Positions 28,928-38,194 of a stretch of DNA of 64,000 nucleotides are shown here, piece by piece. This DNA is from Aeromonas hydrophila subsp. hydrophila ATCC 7966 (GTDB lineage: Bacteria > Pseudomonadota > Gammaproteobacteria > Enterobacterales > Aeromonadaceae), in assembly GCF_000014805.1 (NCBI RefSeq), contig NC_008570.1, positions 3,725,001 to 3,789,000 on the forward strand. The letters are read 5' to 3'. The translations under genes and the position numbers were made by a program. Positions within the stretch are counted from its first letter, which is position 1. Every line of letters begins with the position of its first letter. The notes beneath the pieces were generated by a model. It saw only the letters and a list, made by a program, of their open reading frames with translations. It ran no database searches and was not told where the DNA came from.

Positions 28928-29060
28928 CGGACCTCCGGCGTTGACGGAAAAGGGCGCCGGCCCCGGGGGCTGGCTCTAGGCCGGCCAGTGTAGCACGGCC
29001 ATCCGGAACCGGTAAAAGCCCGTGGAAACAAGGGACGGCATACACCCAGGCGCCCCTGGC

Positions 29061-29540
29061 TCAGTCATCATAAGGCAGGGTATCTGGGTCGCAGCCCTGA
29101 TAATCGGGTTCGGGATCCACGGCAAAACGACGCGCCTCGATATGGTTGTGGCCCAGCAGCAACGCCTTGCCCACCCGGTGCATGCCATCCATCACCCGGC
29201 CGGCGCTGTCCAGCAGGATGGGATAGGCGAGATCGGCCGCCATCATCAACTGGCAGTGCTCCACCACGCTGCGCACCGTGGGGCGGGCGGCGTCATGGCC
29301 GTACCAGTGCACCTGATCGAGCTCGGCAATCTCGCCGAGCGCCACCGTCTGCACCGGCAGATCACGGCTCAGTCGCACCAGCCGGCGCACGTCCCAGGCC
29401 AGCAGCCCCTGCTCGCTGGCGCGAAAGTGGTACTGGGCGCGGATCGCCTGCCTGAGCGCAGCCTCCAGCGCCTCGTCTTGCTGTTCACTGGCCATGGTCA
29501 GATTGCCTTGCCCGCTATGCTCTTCGCCCTTCAGCGTCAT
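29061..29540 (-). CDS. ParB-like nuclease/N-terminal-domain-type small protein, unknown function
   Basis: A 159-residue cytoplasmic protein. The segment TVALGEIAELDQVHWYG and PILLDSAGRVMDGMHRVGKALLLG resembles the ParB/Sulfiredoxin fold pattern (GxxMDGMHR), with an acidic C-terminus. The start at 29540 has a near-perfect AGGAGG 5 bases upstream; longer frames run into the glyA terminator. It lies directly after glyA on the same strand but beyond its terminator. No function can be assigned. Confidence 0.6.
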   Translation of the reverse strand: MTLKGEEHSGQGNLTMASEQQDEALEAALRQAIRAQYHFRASEQGLLAWDVRRLVRLSRDLPVQTVALGEIAELDQVHWYGHDAARPTVRSVVEHCQLMMAADLAYPILLDSAGRVMDGMHRVGKALLLGHNHIEARRFAVDPEPDYQGCDPDTLPYDD

Positions 29541-29568
29541 CAGGCCCTCCTGTGTTGCCAAACGCCAC

Positions 29569-29598
29569 AAAAAAACAATGCCACCCGTGGGTGGCATT
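29569..29598 (-). terminator. Intrinsic terminator after glyA
   Basis: On the minus strand a 10-bp stem (AATGCCACCC/GGGTGGCATT) is followed by GTTTTTTTG, 26 bp after the glyA stop. Confidence 0.9.
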
Positions 29599-29624
29599 GG
29601 TCTCAAACCGGGTGAAGGCCCTTA

Positions 29625-30878
29625 TCAGGCATACACCGGGAAACGACGGCAGATGTCCAGCACCTGTTCACGTACGGTGGCCAGCACGGCATCGTTGTCG
29701 TGATTGTCCAGCACGTCGCAGATCCAGTTGGTCAGCTGGATGGACTCGGCTTCCTTGAAACCACGGCGGGTGATGGCCGGGGTACCGATCCGCACACCGG
29801 AGGTGACGAACGGGGAGCGCGGGTCGTTGGGCACGGAGTTCTTGTTGACGGTGATGTTGGCTTTACCAAGGGCCGCATCGGCCTCTTTGCCGGTCAGCTC
29901 GCGGCCGATCAGGTCAACCAGCATCAGATGGTTGTCGGTACCGCCGGAGACGATCTTGTAGCCGCGCTCGATGAAGGTCGCAGCCATTGCCTTGGCGTTT
30001 TTCACGACCTGAGCCTGGTAGGTCTTGAACTCGGGTTCCAGCGCCTCTTTGAAGGCCACCGCTTTACCGGCGATGACGTGCATCAGCGGGCCACCCTGAC
30101 CACCCGGGAAGACGGCGGAGTTGAGCTTCTTGTAGAGCTCCTCGTCGTCGGCGGCGGAGAGGATCAGACCACCGCGCGGACCAGCCAGGGTCTTGTGGGT
30201 AGTGGAGGTAACCACGTGAGCGTGGGGCACCGGGTTCGGGTAGACGCCAGCGGCGATGAGGCCGGCCACGTGGGCCATGTCGACGAACAGCCAGGCACCG
30301 ACCTTGTCGGCGATTTCCCGCATGCGAGCCCAATCAACGATGCCGGAGTAGGCGGAGAAGCCACCGATCATCATCTTCGGCTTGTGCTCGACCGCCTGAC
30401 GTTCCATGTCGTCATAGTCGATCTTGCCGGACTCATCGATGCCGTAGGGGATGATGTTGTACAGCTTGCCGGAGAAGTTGACCGGGGAGCCGTGGGTCAG
30501 GTGACCGCCGTGGGCCAGATTCATGCCCAGCACGGTGTCGCCCGGCTGCAGCAGGGCCATGTAGACGGCGCTGTTGGCCTGGGAGCCGGAGTGCGGCTGC
30601 ACGTTGGCGTAGGTGGCACCGAACAGCTCTTTGGCGCGCTCGATAGCCAGGGTTTCAACCACATCCACATACTCGCAACCACCGTAGTAACGCTTGGAGG
30701 GGTAACCCTCGGCGTACTTGTTGGTCAGCTGGGAGCCCTGGGCTTCCATGACACGGGGGCTGGTGTAGTTCTCGGACGCAATCAGCTCGATATGCTCTTC
30801 CTGACGACGGGTCTCGTCTGTGATGGCCTGCCACAGCTCTGGATCATAGCCGGCAATGGTCATGTCACGTTTCAACAT
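29625..30878 (-). CDS. glyA: Serine hydroxymethyltransferase
   Basis: GlyA interconverts serine and glycine with tetrahydrofolate, the main one-carbon source. The 417-residue product starts [17 protein letters not shown]. It carries [23 protein letters not shown]-type [12 protein letters not shown], the PLP-lysine motif [15 protein letters not shown], and [18 protein letters not shown] use the ATG at 30878, where AGGAG precedes it; the frame extends upstream through the leader but has no support. A PurR-like site overlaps the leader. Confidence 0.98.
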   Translation of the reverse strand: MLKRDMTIAGYDPELWQAITDETRRQEEHIELIASENYTSPRVMEAQGSQLTNKYAEGYPSKRYYGGCEYVDVVETLAIERAKELFGATYANVQPHSGSQANSAVYMALLQPGDTVLGMNLAHGGHLTHGSPVNFSGKLYNIIPYGIDESGKIDYDDMERQAVEHKPKMMIGGFSAYSGIVDWARMREIADKVGAWLFVDMAHVAGLIAAGVYPNPVPHAHVVTSTTHKTLAGPRGGLILSAADDEELYKKLNSAVFPGGQGGPLMHVIAGKAVAFKEALEPEFKTYQAQVVKNAKAMAATFIERGYKIVSGGTDNHLMLVDLIGRELTGKEADAALGKANITVNKNSVPNDPRSPFVTSGVRIGTPAITRRGFKEAESIQLTNWICDVLDNHDNDAVLATVREQVLDICRRFPVYA

Positions 30879-31311
30879 CCGTTTCTCTCCTGAAAATCGT
30901 TTGCGCGATAGGTGAAGTGGGCAGGCGCATTGTAACGTGAGCTGGATCAAAGAGACAGTCCAACCACCCAAAAATTTGTTTAAAAAATGTAAAATGTGTC
31001 GCAAAATTCACAATGACCATGCTCCCCAATCGGCGTGAGAGTCATCACCCGACACCCACGCCAGCCGTGCGATCCCCTGTCACCGCCCAGGCAACATGAC
31101 CGGGCCCGGACTGGCCGAACTGCCAAAACCAGAGCCAGATCATGGATATAGCATTTACTAACAGATAACATCTTTAGCTGGCACAGCGGTTGCCCGGCAT
31201 GCGCAACAACGACGCGACCGGCAACAGAAGGGCCCTCTCATCGCATCCGGTCAACTGCTGCTCACGTCACCCCCTTGCCTCTTTGCACCGCAGACCTCAC
31301 GGGAGTAAGCC
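30879..31311. other. 433-bp intergenic region between glyA and a zinc-ribbon protein gene
   Basis: Divergent promoter region. Besides the PurR-like site near glyA it contains an A/T-rich stretch (30960-31010) that could hold the glyA promoter. I see no RNA gene, riboswitch or convincing coding frame. Confidence 0.55.
30891..30906 (-). promoter_or_regulatory. Candidate PurR operator in the glyA leader
   Basis: The minus strand reads GCGCAAACGATTTTCA here, close to the PurR box ACGCAAACGTTTTCGT (core GCAAACG matches). It lies 13-28 bp before the glyA ATG. glyA is a PurR target in E. coli; whether this site works is inference. Confidence 0.35.
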
Positions 31312-31599
31312 ATGCTGGATAACCTGATGCTGTTTCTGATTATTTCGGTATTCGCGCTGTTCTATTGGATCTACTATACCGGCACTCGCAAGAGTCCCTT
31401 TGTCACGCAGTGGGATCAACTGCCCACCCGCGAGCAGTATCTGGCAGCGCACCCGGAAGCCATCGATGGCGACATCATCTTCTGCATTCATTGCGGCCAC
31501 CATCAGCAACTGGATGTGGGCCTGGTGCACCAGACCGATTTCCGGCGCCAGCATATCTGCACCCGCTGCAAGAAGACGCTCTATCGCGAGGAGCTCTGA
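31312..31599 (+). CDS. Small membrane-anchored zinc-ribbon protein, unknown function
   Basis: A 95-residue protein with an N-terminal TM helix (MLFLIISVFALFYWIYY) and a cytoplasmic or periplasmic C-terminal part with two CxxC pairs (FCIHCGHH and CTRCKKTL), a small zinc-ribbon-like fold. GGGAG lies upstream of the ATG. The next gene, GFA-type, is on the same strand 23 bp later. No family name recognised. Confidence 0.7.
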   Translation: MLDNLMLFLIISVFALFYWIYYTGTRKSPFVTQWDQLPTREQYLAAHPEAIDGDIIFCIHCGHHQQLDVGLVHQTDFRRQHICTRCKKTLYREEL

Positions 31600-31622
31600 C
31601 CCATCAGCCAAGGATCCGCAAG

Positions 31623-32027
31623 ATGACATCATTGACCGCCAGCTGCCTGTGCGGCGCCGTCGCCCTGAGCCTGCCCGACCGCTTCGACTACCTGGGCAAC
31701 TGCCACTGTTCCGAGTGCCGCAAATTTTCCGGCGCCGATTACGCCCCGGTGGGCGGCCTGGATGGCGCGCTCGTCACCATCACTCGAGGAGAAGAGGCCA
31801 TCAGCCGCTTCCAGAAATCCCCCGAGACCACCCTCGCCTTCTGTCGCCACTGTGGCTCCAGCCTGTTCAGCGAGAAGCGCAGCAGCGGCAAGCTGAACCT
31901 GCGCCTCGGCATTCTCGACACGGCACCGAGCCAGCGACCCGGCTTTCACATTTTCGTCGGCTCCAAGGCCCCCTGGCACGAGATCACCGATGAGCTGCCG
32001 CAGTTCGAGACTCGCCCCACCGCCTGA
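31623..32027 (+). CDS. GFA family protein (glutathione-dependent formaldehyde-activating type)
   Basis: 134 residues with the family zinc-binding cysteines: SCLCGAVALSL, NCHCSECRKFSGADY and FCRHCGSSLF. The substrate is usually unknown for this broad family, and formaldehyde activation should not be assumed. It lies between the zinc-ribbon gene and a terminator. Confidence 0.88.
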   Translation: MTSLTASCLCGAVALSLPDRFDYLGNCHCSECRKFSGADYAPVGGLDGALVTITRGEEAISRFQKSPETTLAFCRHCGSSLFSEKRSSGKLNLRLGILDTAPSQRPGFHIFVGSKAPWHEITDELPQFETRPTA

Positions 32028-32053
32028 CACCGTCGCCCACATGCCCTGAAAAG

Positions 32054-32075
32054 GCCGCCTCTGGCGGCGTTTTTC
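32054..32075 (+). terminator. Intrinsic terminator after the GFA gene
   Basis: GCCGCC-TCT-GGCGGC followed by GTTTTT, 26 bp after the stop codon of the GFA gene. Confidence 0.65.
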
Positions 32076-32175
32076 CCGACTTGTTCGGCGGATTGTCACC
32101 TATGGGTTAACTTTTCTGCCAAAGCCGTTAGAATCGGGCTCAGTCTGCTTCCCGCTTGCCATCCACGGAGGAAAA

Positions 32176-32820
32176 ATGCAGGAATTTCTGGCCACTAGCG
32201 AACGTCGGGCCGAACTTTACTGGTGGTTTGCCACCCTGTTTACCGCCCAGCTCAGCGACGAACAGATCGCCGAATACGACAGCTATGATGTGCGAAGCTT
32301 CCTGAAGAGCCTCTCCACGCTCGATCCGATGCGCCCGGCCGTGGCCGAGCTCAATGACGCCATCGCCCGCCTGCTGGTGCGCCCCGAGCGGGCCAACGCG
32401 CTGGCCGGCGACTTCCATGAGCTGTTCCTAGCCAACGACGCCGTCTCTCCCCATGAATCCGCCCACCAGGACGCCGCTGCGCTCGAGCGCATGAAGGCGC
32501 GGCTGAGCCGGCTCAATATCGATGTCAGCGCCAAATACCAACAACCGGTCGATCATCTGGGGGTCGAACTGGATCTGATGGGCAATCTCATCATCCGCGC
32601 CGCCGAAGCCGCCAGCGCCGATCTGCGCGAACGGTGGCTCGGCGAGCAGGAGGCCTTGCTGCACGGCCATCTGCTGGCCTGGTTCCCCCATTTCGAGCGC
32701 GCCTGCCGCGCCGCCGATCCGTTTGGCTTCTACGGCGCCAGCGCCCGCCTGCTGGGGGTCTTCCTCACCATGGATGCCAACTACCTCAGCCTGGTCAAAC
32801 CGGCGCCAGCCGCCGACTGA
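32176..32820 (+). CDS. TorD/DmsD family molecular chaperone
   Basis: Chaperones of this all-helical family mature molybdoenzyme subunits such as TMAO or DMSO reductase before Tat export. The 214-residue product has [16 protein letters not shown], the central [18 protein letters not shown] segment (family Y/FxxLF...P-SV type) and [10 protein letters not shown]. No reductase gene is next to it, so its client is elsewhere. GGAGG is upstream of the ATG. Confidence 0.85.
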
Positions 32821-32827
32821 GTTCGAC

Positions 32828-33196
32828 ATGAAGACGGCCCTGCTGCTGATCACCTGCTGGCTGCTGGCCCTGATCCCGCTGGATCAGGGCCTTACCCCCC
32901 TCGTAACCCTGCTGTTCAACCCGGACCGCGTCCTCTACGGCACCGCCCAGCTCACCGGCTTTGCCGGCATCCTGCTGACCCTCTACCTCGCCAATCTCGG
33001 GGTGGAGGTGGTGCTGCGCCGCCGCTTCCAGATAGCGGGTATGCTGGCCCTGCTGGCCGCCTGGGTCGACTTCATCAACAGCAGCGGCAGCGAGGCCCAC
33101 TGGCTGCTGCTGCTCGCCCTGGCGCTGCCGTTTCACGGGCTCGGCCTGCTGGTGCTGGTGCGCGGCATCCAGGCCTTCGGCCGCCAGAAAGGCTGA
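32828..33196 (+). CDS. Small integral membrane protein, unknown function
   Basis: A 122-residue hydrophobic protein with about four predicted TM helices. They are KTALLLITCWLLALIPLD, LTGFAGILLTLYLANLG, AGMLALLAAWVDFI and LLLLALALPFHGLGLLVL. The start at 32828 is 7 bp after torD, so it is probably co-transcribed. Family not recognised. Confidence 0.7.
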   Translation: MKTALLLITCWLLALIPLDQGLTPLVTLLFNPDRVLYGTAQLTGFAGILLTLYLANLGVEVVLRRRFQIAGMLALLAAWVDFINSSGSEAHWLLLLALALPFHGLGLLVLVRGIQAFGRQKG

Positions 33197-33365
33197 TAAA
33201 CCGCCAAAACTATTACAAATCATGACAGCCCGATCCGCCCATCCGCCCTTGTCACAAGGGCAGGCCCTCAATTGCTGGTAACATTCGCTTACATTCAGCT
33301 CCTGTTCAGTTTCGCCGCAACCGTTATAGTGCCGCTCCTTTTCCAACCAATGCAGGAGCATCAGC

Positions 33366-34505
33366 ATGCCTCCACAGGATGCACGCATCACGGGTCTCGA
33401 CCTGTTGCGAGGGCTCGTCATCTTCATGGCCGTCTTCGAGCACTACACCGGCTACCTCAACTACTGGTACATCGACTTCTTCAACCGGGAACACGCCCTG
33501 TGGGACAGCTTCTATCTGTCGCACAAGGCGATGGCCGGCCAGCTGCTGCCCATGGATCACACCACGGCCCAGGTCTCGGCCTGGCTCATTCCCTGGGTCA
33601 GCCAGATCTACCTGGCACTGGCCGCCTTCAATCTCAGTCGCCGCGATCAGGCCAGTTTCAGACCGCAGCTGGGCGGCAAGCTGGTGCTGTTCGCCAGCAT
33701 CATTCTGGTGCTCTATGTGGAAGGGCTGGTGATCGCCCCCAACTTCGGCGAGGCCATCTCGTTCTACCCGGTGATGCTGTGGATGTGCCTGCTGGCGCTC
33801 TTCTCGCTGGTCTACGCCTGGTTCGGCATTCGCGGCATGCTGCTGCTGACCCTGCTCAGCCTGCTGCTGGATCAGCTCGGCGTGCAGGATCTGCTCGGTC
33901 ACATCGATGGCTGGATGAAGCTGCACGTGCACCCCGACTACGAGCTGGATGCCCGCCTCGACCTCTTCATGGCCAGCGGCTGCTTCGGCTTCCTCTATGG
34001 CTGGTGCTGGCATCAGCGGCCCCAATGGCGGGATCGCCTCAACGCCCTGGTGCTGACGCTCTCGTTGGTGGCGCTGGCCGTCTATCTCATGTTCGGCGAG
34101 ACCAGCACGGTCGAGCTCAGCGACATCTACGCCAACGAACACGAACTGGCGATGGACATGGTCGGCCGCGCCGGTATCTGGGGCATGGAGTTTCTGGTGA
34201 TCGGGGCCGTGCTCTGGCTGCATCAGCGCAACATCCGGCTGTGCTGGCGCCCGCTCAACTGGATCGGCATGTACTCGCTGACCGTCTTCATCTTCCACAA
34301 GAGCATCTTCGTGCACCTGTGGGGCCCGCTCTTGCTGTGGTGGACCGCCCGTCAGGGCACCATACTGCCCAACAACTTCGGCCTCATCATGGCGCTCAGC
34401 GCCACCAGCGTGCTGCTCATCTACGCCTTCCAGCGCTCCGGCATCATCTGCCACCTGATGGGCATGCATCAGGACCGTGATTGGGCACGGCTCTATGGCA
34501 AATAA
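33366..34505 (+). CDS. Membrane acyltransferase-like protein (HGSNAT/DUF1624-type catalytic region)
   Basis: A 379-residue integral membrane protein with about 9-10 TM helices. The N-terminus RITGLDLLRGLVIFMAVFEH matches the family motif xxLDxLRGLxxxxMVxxxH, with a His likely to be catalytic or structural. Homologues transfer acyl or acetyl groups to glycans. The next gene overlaps it by 11 bp and encodes an outer-membrane-like protein, so the pair may act on a surface glycan (inference). Confidence 0.72.
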   Translation: MPPQDARITGLDLLRGLVIFMAVFEHYTGYLNYWYIDFFNREHALWDSFYLSHKAMAGQLLPMDHTTAQVSAWLIPWVSQIYLALAAFNLSRRDQASFRPQLGGKLVLFASIILVLYVEGLVIAPNFGEAISFYPVMLWMCLLALFSLVYAWFGIRGMLLLTLLSLLLDQLGVQDLLGHIDGWMKLHVHPDYELDARLDLFMASGCFGFLYGWCWHQRPQWRDRLNALVLTLSLVALAVYLMFGETSTVELSDIYANEHELAMDMVGRAGIWGMEFLVIGAVLWLHQRNIRLCWRPLNWIGMYSLTVFIFHKSIFVHLWGPLLLWWTARQGTILPNNFGLIMALSATSVLLIYAFQRSGIICHLMGMHQDRDWARLYGK

Positions 34506-35127
34506 GTGCTGGCTGCCGCTGCTGTTCCTGACCCTGCCCCTGGCGGCCAAAGAGCCGGACAACCAGTGGCAGCTGGGCGGTCAGTGGCAGCTTGGCAGCA
34601 ATCAGGCGGGGGTCCGCGCCGATGCCAGCATGCAGTTCTGGCTCGCTTATGAGCGGGAAACCCAGGTCGGCTTGCTCTTCGCTGATGGCCAGAGCGCCGG
34701 GCTGGCCTTGCCGCTCTACAAAAAGAGCTTCTTCGCCGTCGGCGTCGCGCCCATGCAGGTGGTCGATCGCAACCGCTTCAGCGCCTTCTGGCGCCTCGGC
34801 TGGCAACTGGACGACGATCACCAGCTCACCTTGGGCCAGCTCTATGACGTCAGCGGCCGTTATGGCCAGCTCTGGTACATGGAGCACAGCCTGCCGCTGC
34901 CGGCCGAGATCTCCCTCAACCTCTGGCTGACCCGGGGCAGTCAGGCCCACATGGCCGCCTATGGGGCAAACGAGGGCCTGCGGGACTGGGGAGTCACGCT
35001 GGAACGCAGCTGGCGCTGGCAGCAGTGGCGCCTTGGCACCGAGTTCGGCGCCAAGCAGTGGCTCATCAAGGAGCACGACTGGCAACCGATGATCAACCTG
35101 ACCCTGAGCTATCACTTCAGCTGGTAA
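34495..35127 (+). CDS. Outer-membrane-type beta-barrel protein, unknown function
   Basis: A 210-residue protein starting MANKCWLPLLFLTLPLAAKE with a signal peptide. It has alternating beta-strand patterns (QWQLGGQWQLGSNQAGV, QFWLAYERETQVGLLF) and ends LTLSYHFSW, with the C-terminal aromatic residue typical of OMPs. It overlaps the stop of the preceding acyltransferase gene by 11 bp. The start at 34495 is chosen since a GTG at 34477 lies too close to AGGA. Function unknown. Confidence 0.65.
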   Translation: MANKCWLPLLFLTLPLAAKEPDNQWQLGGQWQLGSNQAGVRADASMQFWLAYERETQVGLLFADGQSAGLALPLYKKSFFAVGVAPMQVVDRNRFSAFWRLGWQLDDDHQLTLGQLYDVSGRYGQLWYMEHSLPLPAEISLNLWLTRGSQAHMAAYGANEGLRDWGVTLERSWRWQQWRLGTEFGAKQWLIKEHDWQPMINLTLSYHFSW

Positions 35128-35137
35128 CACCGTAAAA

Positions 35138-35168
35138 AGGGGGCGAATGACGCCCCCTCTCTTCCCTT
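35138..35168 (+). terminator. Intrinsic terminator before the GGDEF-EAL gene
   Basis: AGGGGGCG-AATGA-CGCCCCCT followed by CTCTTCCCTT, 10 bp after the beta-barrel gene stop. Confidence 0.65.
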
Positions 35169-35232
35169 CAGAATGCTTCATGCCATACTGACAGCAGCTT
35201 AAATGACAAAGAAGTCAATTCAGGAGCGTGCG

Positions 35233-37683
35233 ATGGGTGAAGAGACTTTCAATGCCATGCCGGATCCACCGCTGGCGGGGCAATTGAACATGAACGAGCT
35301 GCAGCAGCTGTTCGAACTGGCCCCGTTTGGCATAGGCGTGTTTGACCGCCACTTCCGCTGCCGCAGCGTCAACCAGACCCTGGCCGATCTCAACGGTCTC
35401 TCCCGAGAAGAGCACTACGGCAGATATCTGCGCGAAATCGTCCCCACGCTGGCTCCGGTGCTGGAACCCCTGTTCCAGCAGATCATCAGCAGCGGCGTCC
35501 CCCGGGTCGAGCTGAACCTGAGCGGCCATACCGCGGCCCACCAGGGCCGGCAGCGCCACTGGCAGGCGATTTACAGCCCCATGCTGGACGAACAGGGGGT
35601 GCCCGACCGCATCCTCACCATAGTGCGGGACGTCACCGAGCAGGTCGAAGCACAGCAGCGGCTGCAACTGGCCATGAGTGCCGGCCAGATCGGGGTGTGG
35701 GAGTGGCATGTGACGGAGGACAGGCTGCAGTTTGACGGCCAGGTCGAGCGCCTGCTCGGCACCACGGCCAGCCAGTTTCAGGGGGGGATGGAGCAGTTCA
35801 TCAAGCGCTTCGATCCGCTCTCTGGCGAGCAATTCAGGGCGGCGGTCAACGGCACGGCCCCCATTCACCTCACCCTCGGCTATCTCGGGCCGGATCAGTT
35901 GCGGGGCTGGGTCGACATTCACGCCGATCACGTGGCGGCCACCGACCATCAGGGGCGGCGCATCACCGGGGTGATCCACGATGCCACCAGTCGCTGCAAC
36001 CAGGAGGACAAGCTGCGCCAGGCCAACGTGGTGTTCGAGACCGCCGCCGAAGGCATCATCATCATGGATGGCCAGCGCCAGATCATCTCGGTCAACCCGG
36101 CCTTTTCCAGCATGACTCAATATGAAGAGGCGGAGATCGTGGGCAAGTCGCCGGAGGCCATCATGCACCCGCGCCGCCACACCGACATCGATTATCCCTG
36201 GCATACCCTGCTGCCCGGCAGTCACGCCTGGCATGGCGAGATGATGTGTCTGCGCAAGGATGGCGGCTACTTCACCTCCTGGCAGCATGTCAGCGCCGTA
36301 CACGACAGTCGCCACAACACCACCAACTACGTCATCGCTTTCTCCGACATCAGCGCCATTCGCAAGGCCGAAGCACAGCTCAACCACCTCGCCTATCACG
36401 ATCCGCTGACCGAGCTCGGCAACCGCAACCTGCTGCAGGAGCGGCTGGAGCTGGAACTCAAGACCGCCCAGCTCAACCACCAGCAACTGGCCCTGTTGTT
36501 CATCGATCTGGACGGCTTCAAGCTGATCAACGACACCCTGGGCCATCGCGCTGGCGACGAGTTGCTCAAGCTGCTGGCCGAGCGGATCCGCCGCGTCCTG
36601 CGCCACAACGACGTGGCCGCCCGGCTCGGTGGCGATGAGTTCCTGGTGCTGATCCCCTTCTTTGAACGGCCACAAGAGCTGGAGCGGCTCGCCGAGCAAC
36701 TGCTGGCCTGCCTGCGCGAGCCGGTCGAACTCGGCCACGAGCGGGTGGCCGTCTCCGCCAGCATCGGCATCGCCCTCTATCCGGAACACGCCACCAGCCC
36801 GGATACCCTGGTCAGCGCTGCTGACAGCGCCATGTACGAGGCCAAGAACCGGGGCCGCAACGGCTATCTGTTCTATACCCCGGACATGACCGAGCAGACC
36901 CGGGAGCGAATGAGCATGGAGCAGGGGCTGTTCAAGGCCATCGAGCAGCATCAGCTCTGCGTCCTCTATCAGCCCATGACGGAGCTCGCCAGCAACCGCA
37001 TGAGCGGGCTGGAGGCCCTGCTGCGCTGGCAGCACCCCAGCGAGGGCATGATAGGGCCCACCCGTTTCATCCCGGTGGCCGAGGAGTGTGGGCTCATCGA
37101 GCAGATCGGCGAGTGGGTGATGCGCACCGCCTGCCAGCAGGGACAGGCGTGGCTGGCCGCCGGGCTGGCGGTACCCAGGCTGTCGATCAATGTGTCGGTG
37201 CGGGAGATGCGCTCGGCAGGTTACGTGGAGCGGGTCGCCGCCATCCTGGCCGAGACCGGCTTTCCGCCAGAGAAGCTGGAGATAGAGGTCACCGAGAGCA
37301 TCATCCAGCGAGTCGATCAGAGCCTGCAGCTGTTCAGACGCCTGAAGGCGCTGGGGGTACAGATCGCCATCGACGACTTCGGCACCGGCTTCTCATCCCT
37401 GAGCCTGCTCAAGAGCCTGCCCATCGATCGCATCAAGATTGACCGCACCTTCGTGCAGGCCCTGCCCGATGACAAACACAGCCGGGAGCTGTGCCGCACC
37501 ATCATCAACCTGGCCGACAGCCTGGGCATGATGGTCACCGCCGAAGGGATCGAGACCCAGGCCCAGCGCCAGTTTCTGCAGTCACTGCACTGCCAGGAGG
37601 GGCAGGGCTATCTGTTCAGCCACCCGCTGGCTGAGCCCCATCTGGCCGAGCAGCTGGGCTCGCGCAAGGGCGCCTGGTGCTAG
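35233..37683 (+). CDS. PAS-PAS-PAS-GGDEF-EAL c-di-GMP signalling protein
   Basis: Predicted to make and/or degrade c-di-GMP. From the N-terminus of the 816-residue soluble protein: three PAS domains (about 20-140, 145-265 and 270-390, the third with NPAFSSMTQYEEAEIVGKS), GGDEF (about 395-555) and EAL (about 565-810). Intact GGDEF lies in RLGGDEFLVLIP. RHND five residues before it is an I-site. The EAL motif (EALLRW), EVTES and IDDFGTGFSSL are intact, so both activities are possible. AGGAG sets the start at 35233 (MGEETFN). No TM helices. Confidence 0.93.
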   Translation: MGEETFNAMPDPPLAGQLNMNELQQLFELAPFGIGVFDRHFRCRSVNQTLADLNGLSREEHYGRYLREIVPTLAPVLEPLFQQIISSGVPRVELNLSGHTAAHQGRQRHWQAIYSPMLDEQGVPDRILTIVRDVTEQVEAQQRLQLAMSAGQIGVWEWHVTEDRLQFDGQVERLLGTTASQFQGGMEQFIKRFDPLSGEQFRAAVNGTAPIHLTLGYLGPDQLRGWVDIHADHVAATDHQGRRITGVIHDATSRCNQEDKLRQANVVFETAAEGIIIMDGQRQIISVNPAFSSMTQYEEAEIVGKSPEAIMHPRRHTDIDYPWHTLLPGSHAWHGEMMCLRKDGGYFTSWQHVSAVHDSRHNTTNYVIAFSDISAIRKAEAQLNHLAYHDPLTELGNRNLLQERLELELKTAQLNHQQLALLFIDLDGFKLINDTLGHRAGDELLKLLAERIRRVLRHNDVAARLGGDEFLVLIPFFERPQELERLAEQLLACLREPVELGHERVAVSASIGIALYPEHATSPDTLVSAADSAMYEAKNRGRNGYLFYTPDMTEQTRERMSMEQGLFKAIEQHQLCVLYQPMTELASNRMSGLEALLRWQHPSEGMIGPTRFIPVAEECGLIEQIGEWVMRTACQQGQAWLAAGLAVPRLSINVSVREMRSAGYVERVAAILAETGFPPEKLEIEVTESIIQRVDQSLQLFRRLKALGVQIAIDDFGTGFSSLSLLKSLPIDRIKIDRTFVQALPDDKHSRELCRTIINLADSLGMMVTAEGIETQAQRQFLQSLHCQEGQGYLFSHPLAEPHLAEQLGSRKGAWC

Positions 37684-37729
37684 CGGTGCGCCGGGATCCG
37701 CGCCGCGCCAGCGGCGCAGTTGACGCTCA

Positions 37730-38026
37730 TCAGTTGAAGGTCAGCCTGGCATCCCACCCTTCGTCCTGCTGCCGGCGTGACTCTTCCAGCAACGAGTCCT
37801 GCGGATAGGAGGATTTTTTCTCTTCGAGGGTGACGGACACCGACGGCTTGCGCGCCAGCCAGGCCTCGCTCAACTGGCCGCTGATGTGGTCCCGCAAGGA
37901 TGGCGAAGCGGGCTGTGCCGGTGTCAGCGCAAGACCGTTGGCATGGGGGGCGGCCAATGCGGCCTCATCGGTGGCCTGCGGGGCCTCAAACTGCCAGAGG
38001 GAGGAACACAATAGCAGGGTCAACAT
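37730..38026 (-). CDS. Small exported protein, unknown function
   Basis: 98 residues starting MLTLLLCSSLWQFEAP, likely a short signal sequence, followed by a low-complexity Ala/Pro segment and a charged C-terminus (EESRRQQDEGWDARL). GGAG lies upstream of the ATG. It is divergent from acs. No family recognised; coding status is moderate. Confidence 0.5.
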   Translation of the reverse strand: MLTLLLCSSLWQFEAPQATDEAALAAPHANGLALTPAQPASPSLRDHISGQLSEAWLARKPSVSVTLEEKKSSYPQDSLLEESRRQQDEGWDARLTFN

Positions 38027-38194
38027 GGGACTATCTCCGTCGCTAAAACGACGTTTTACCCAATCAGCGATGAATTGTCATCGGCGCGACTGTAAGCGGA
38101 TGTTGCCATCTATCCAAAAGTCTAATTGCCCTCCCCCGCCAAAGGTATAAGTTGTTACCTAATCATTACAAGAATGTATTCAAAGGAGTGACAC

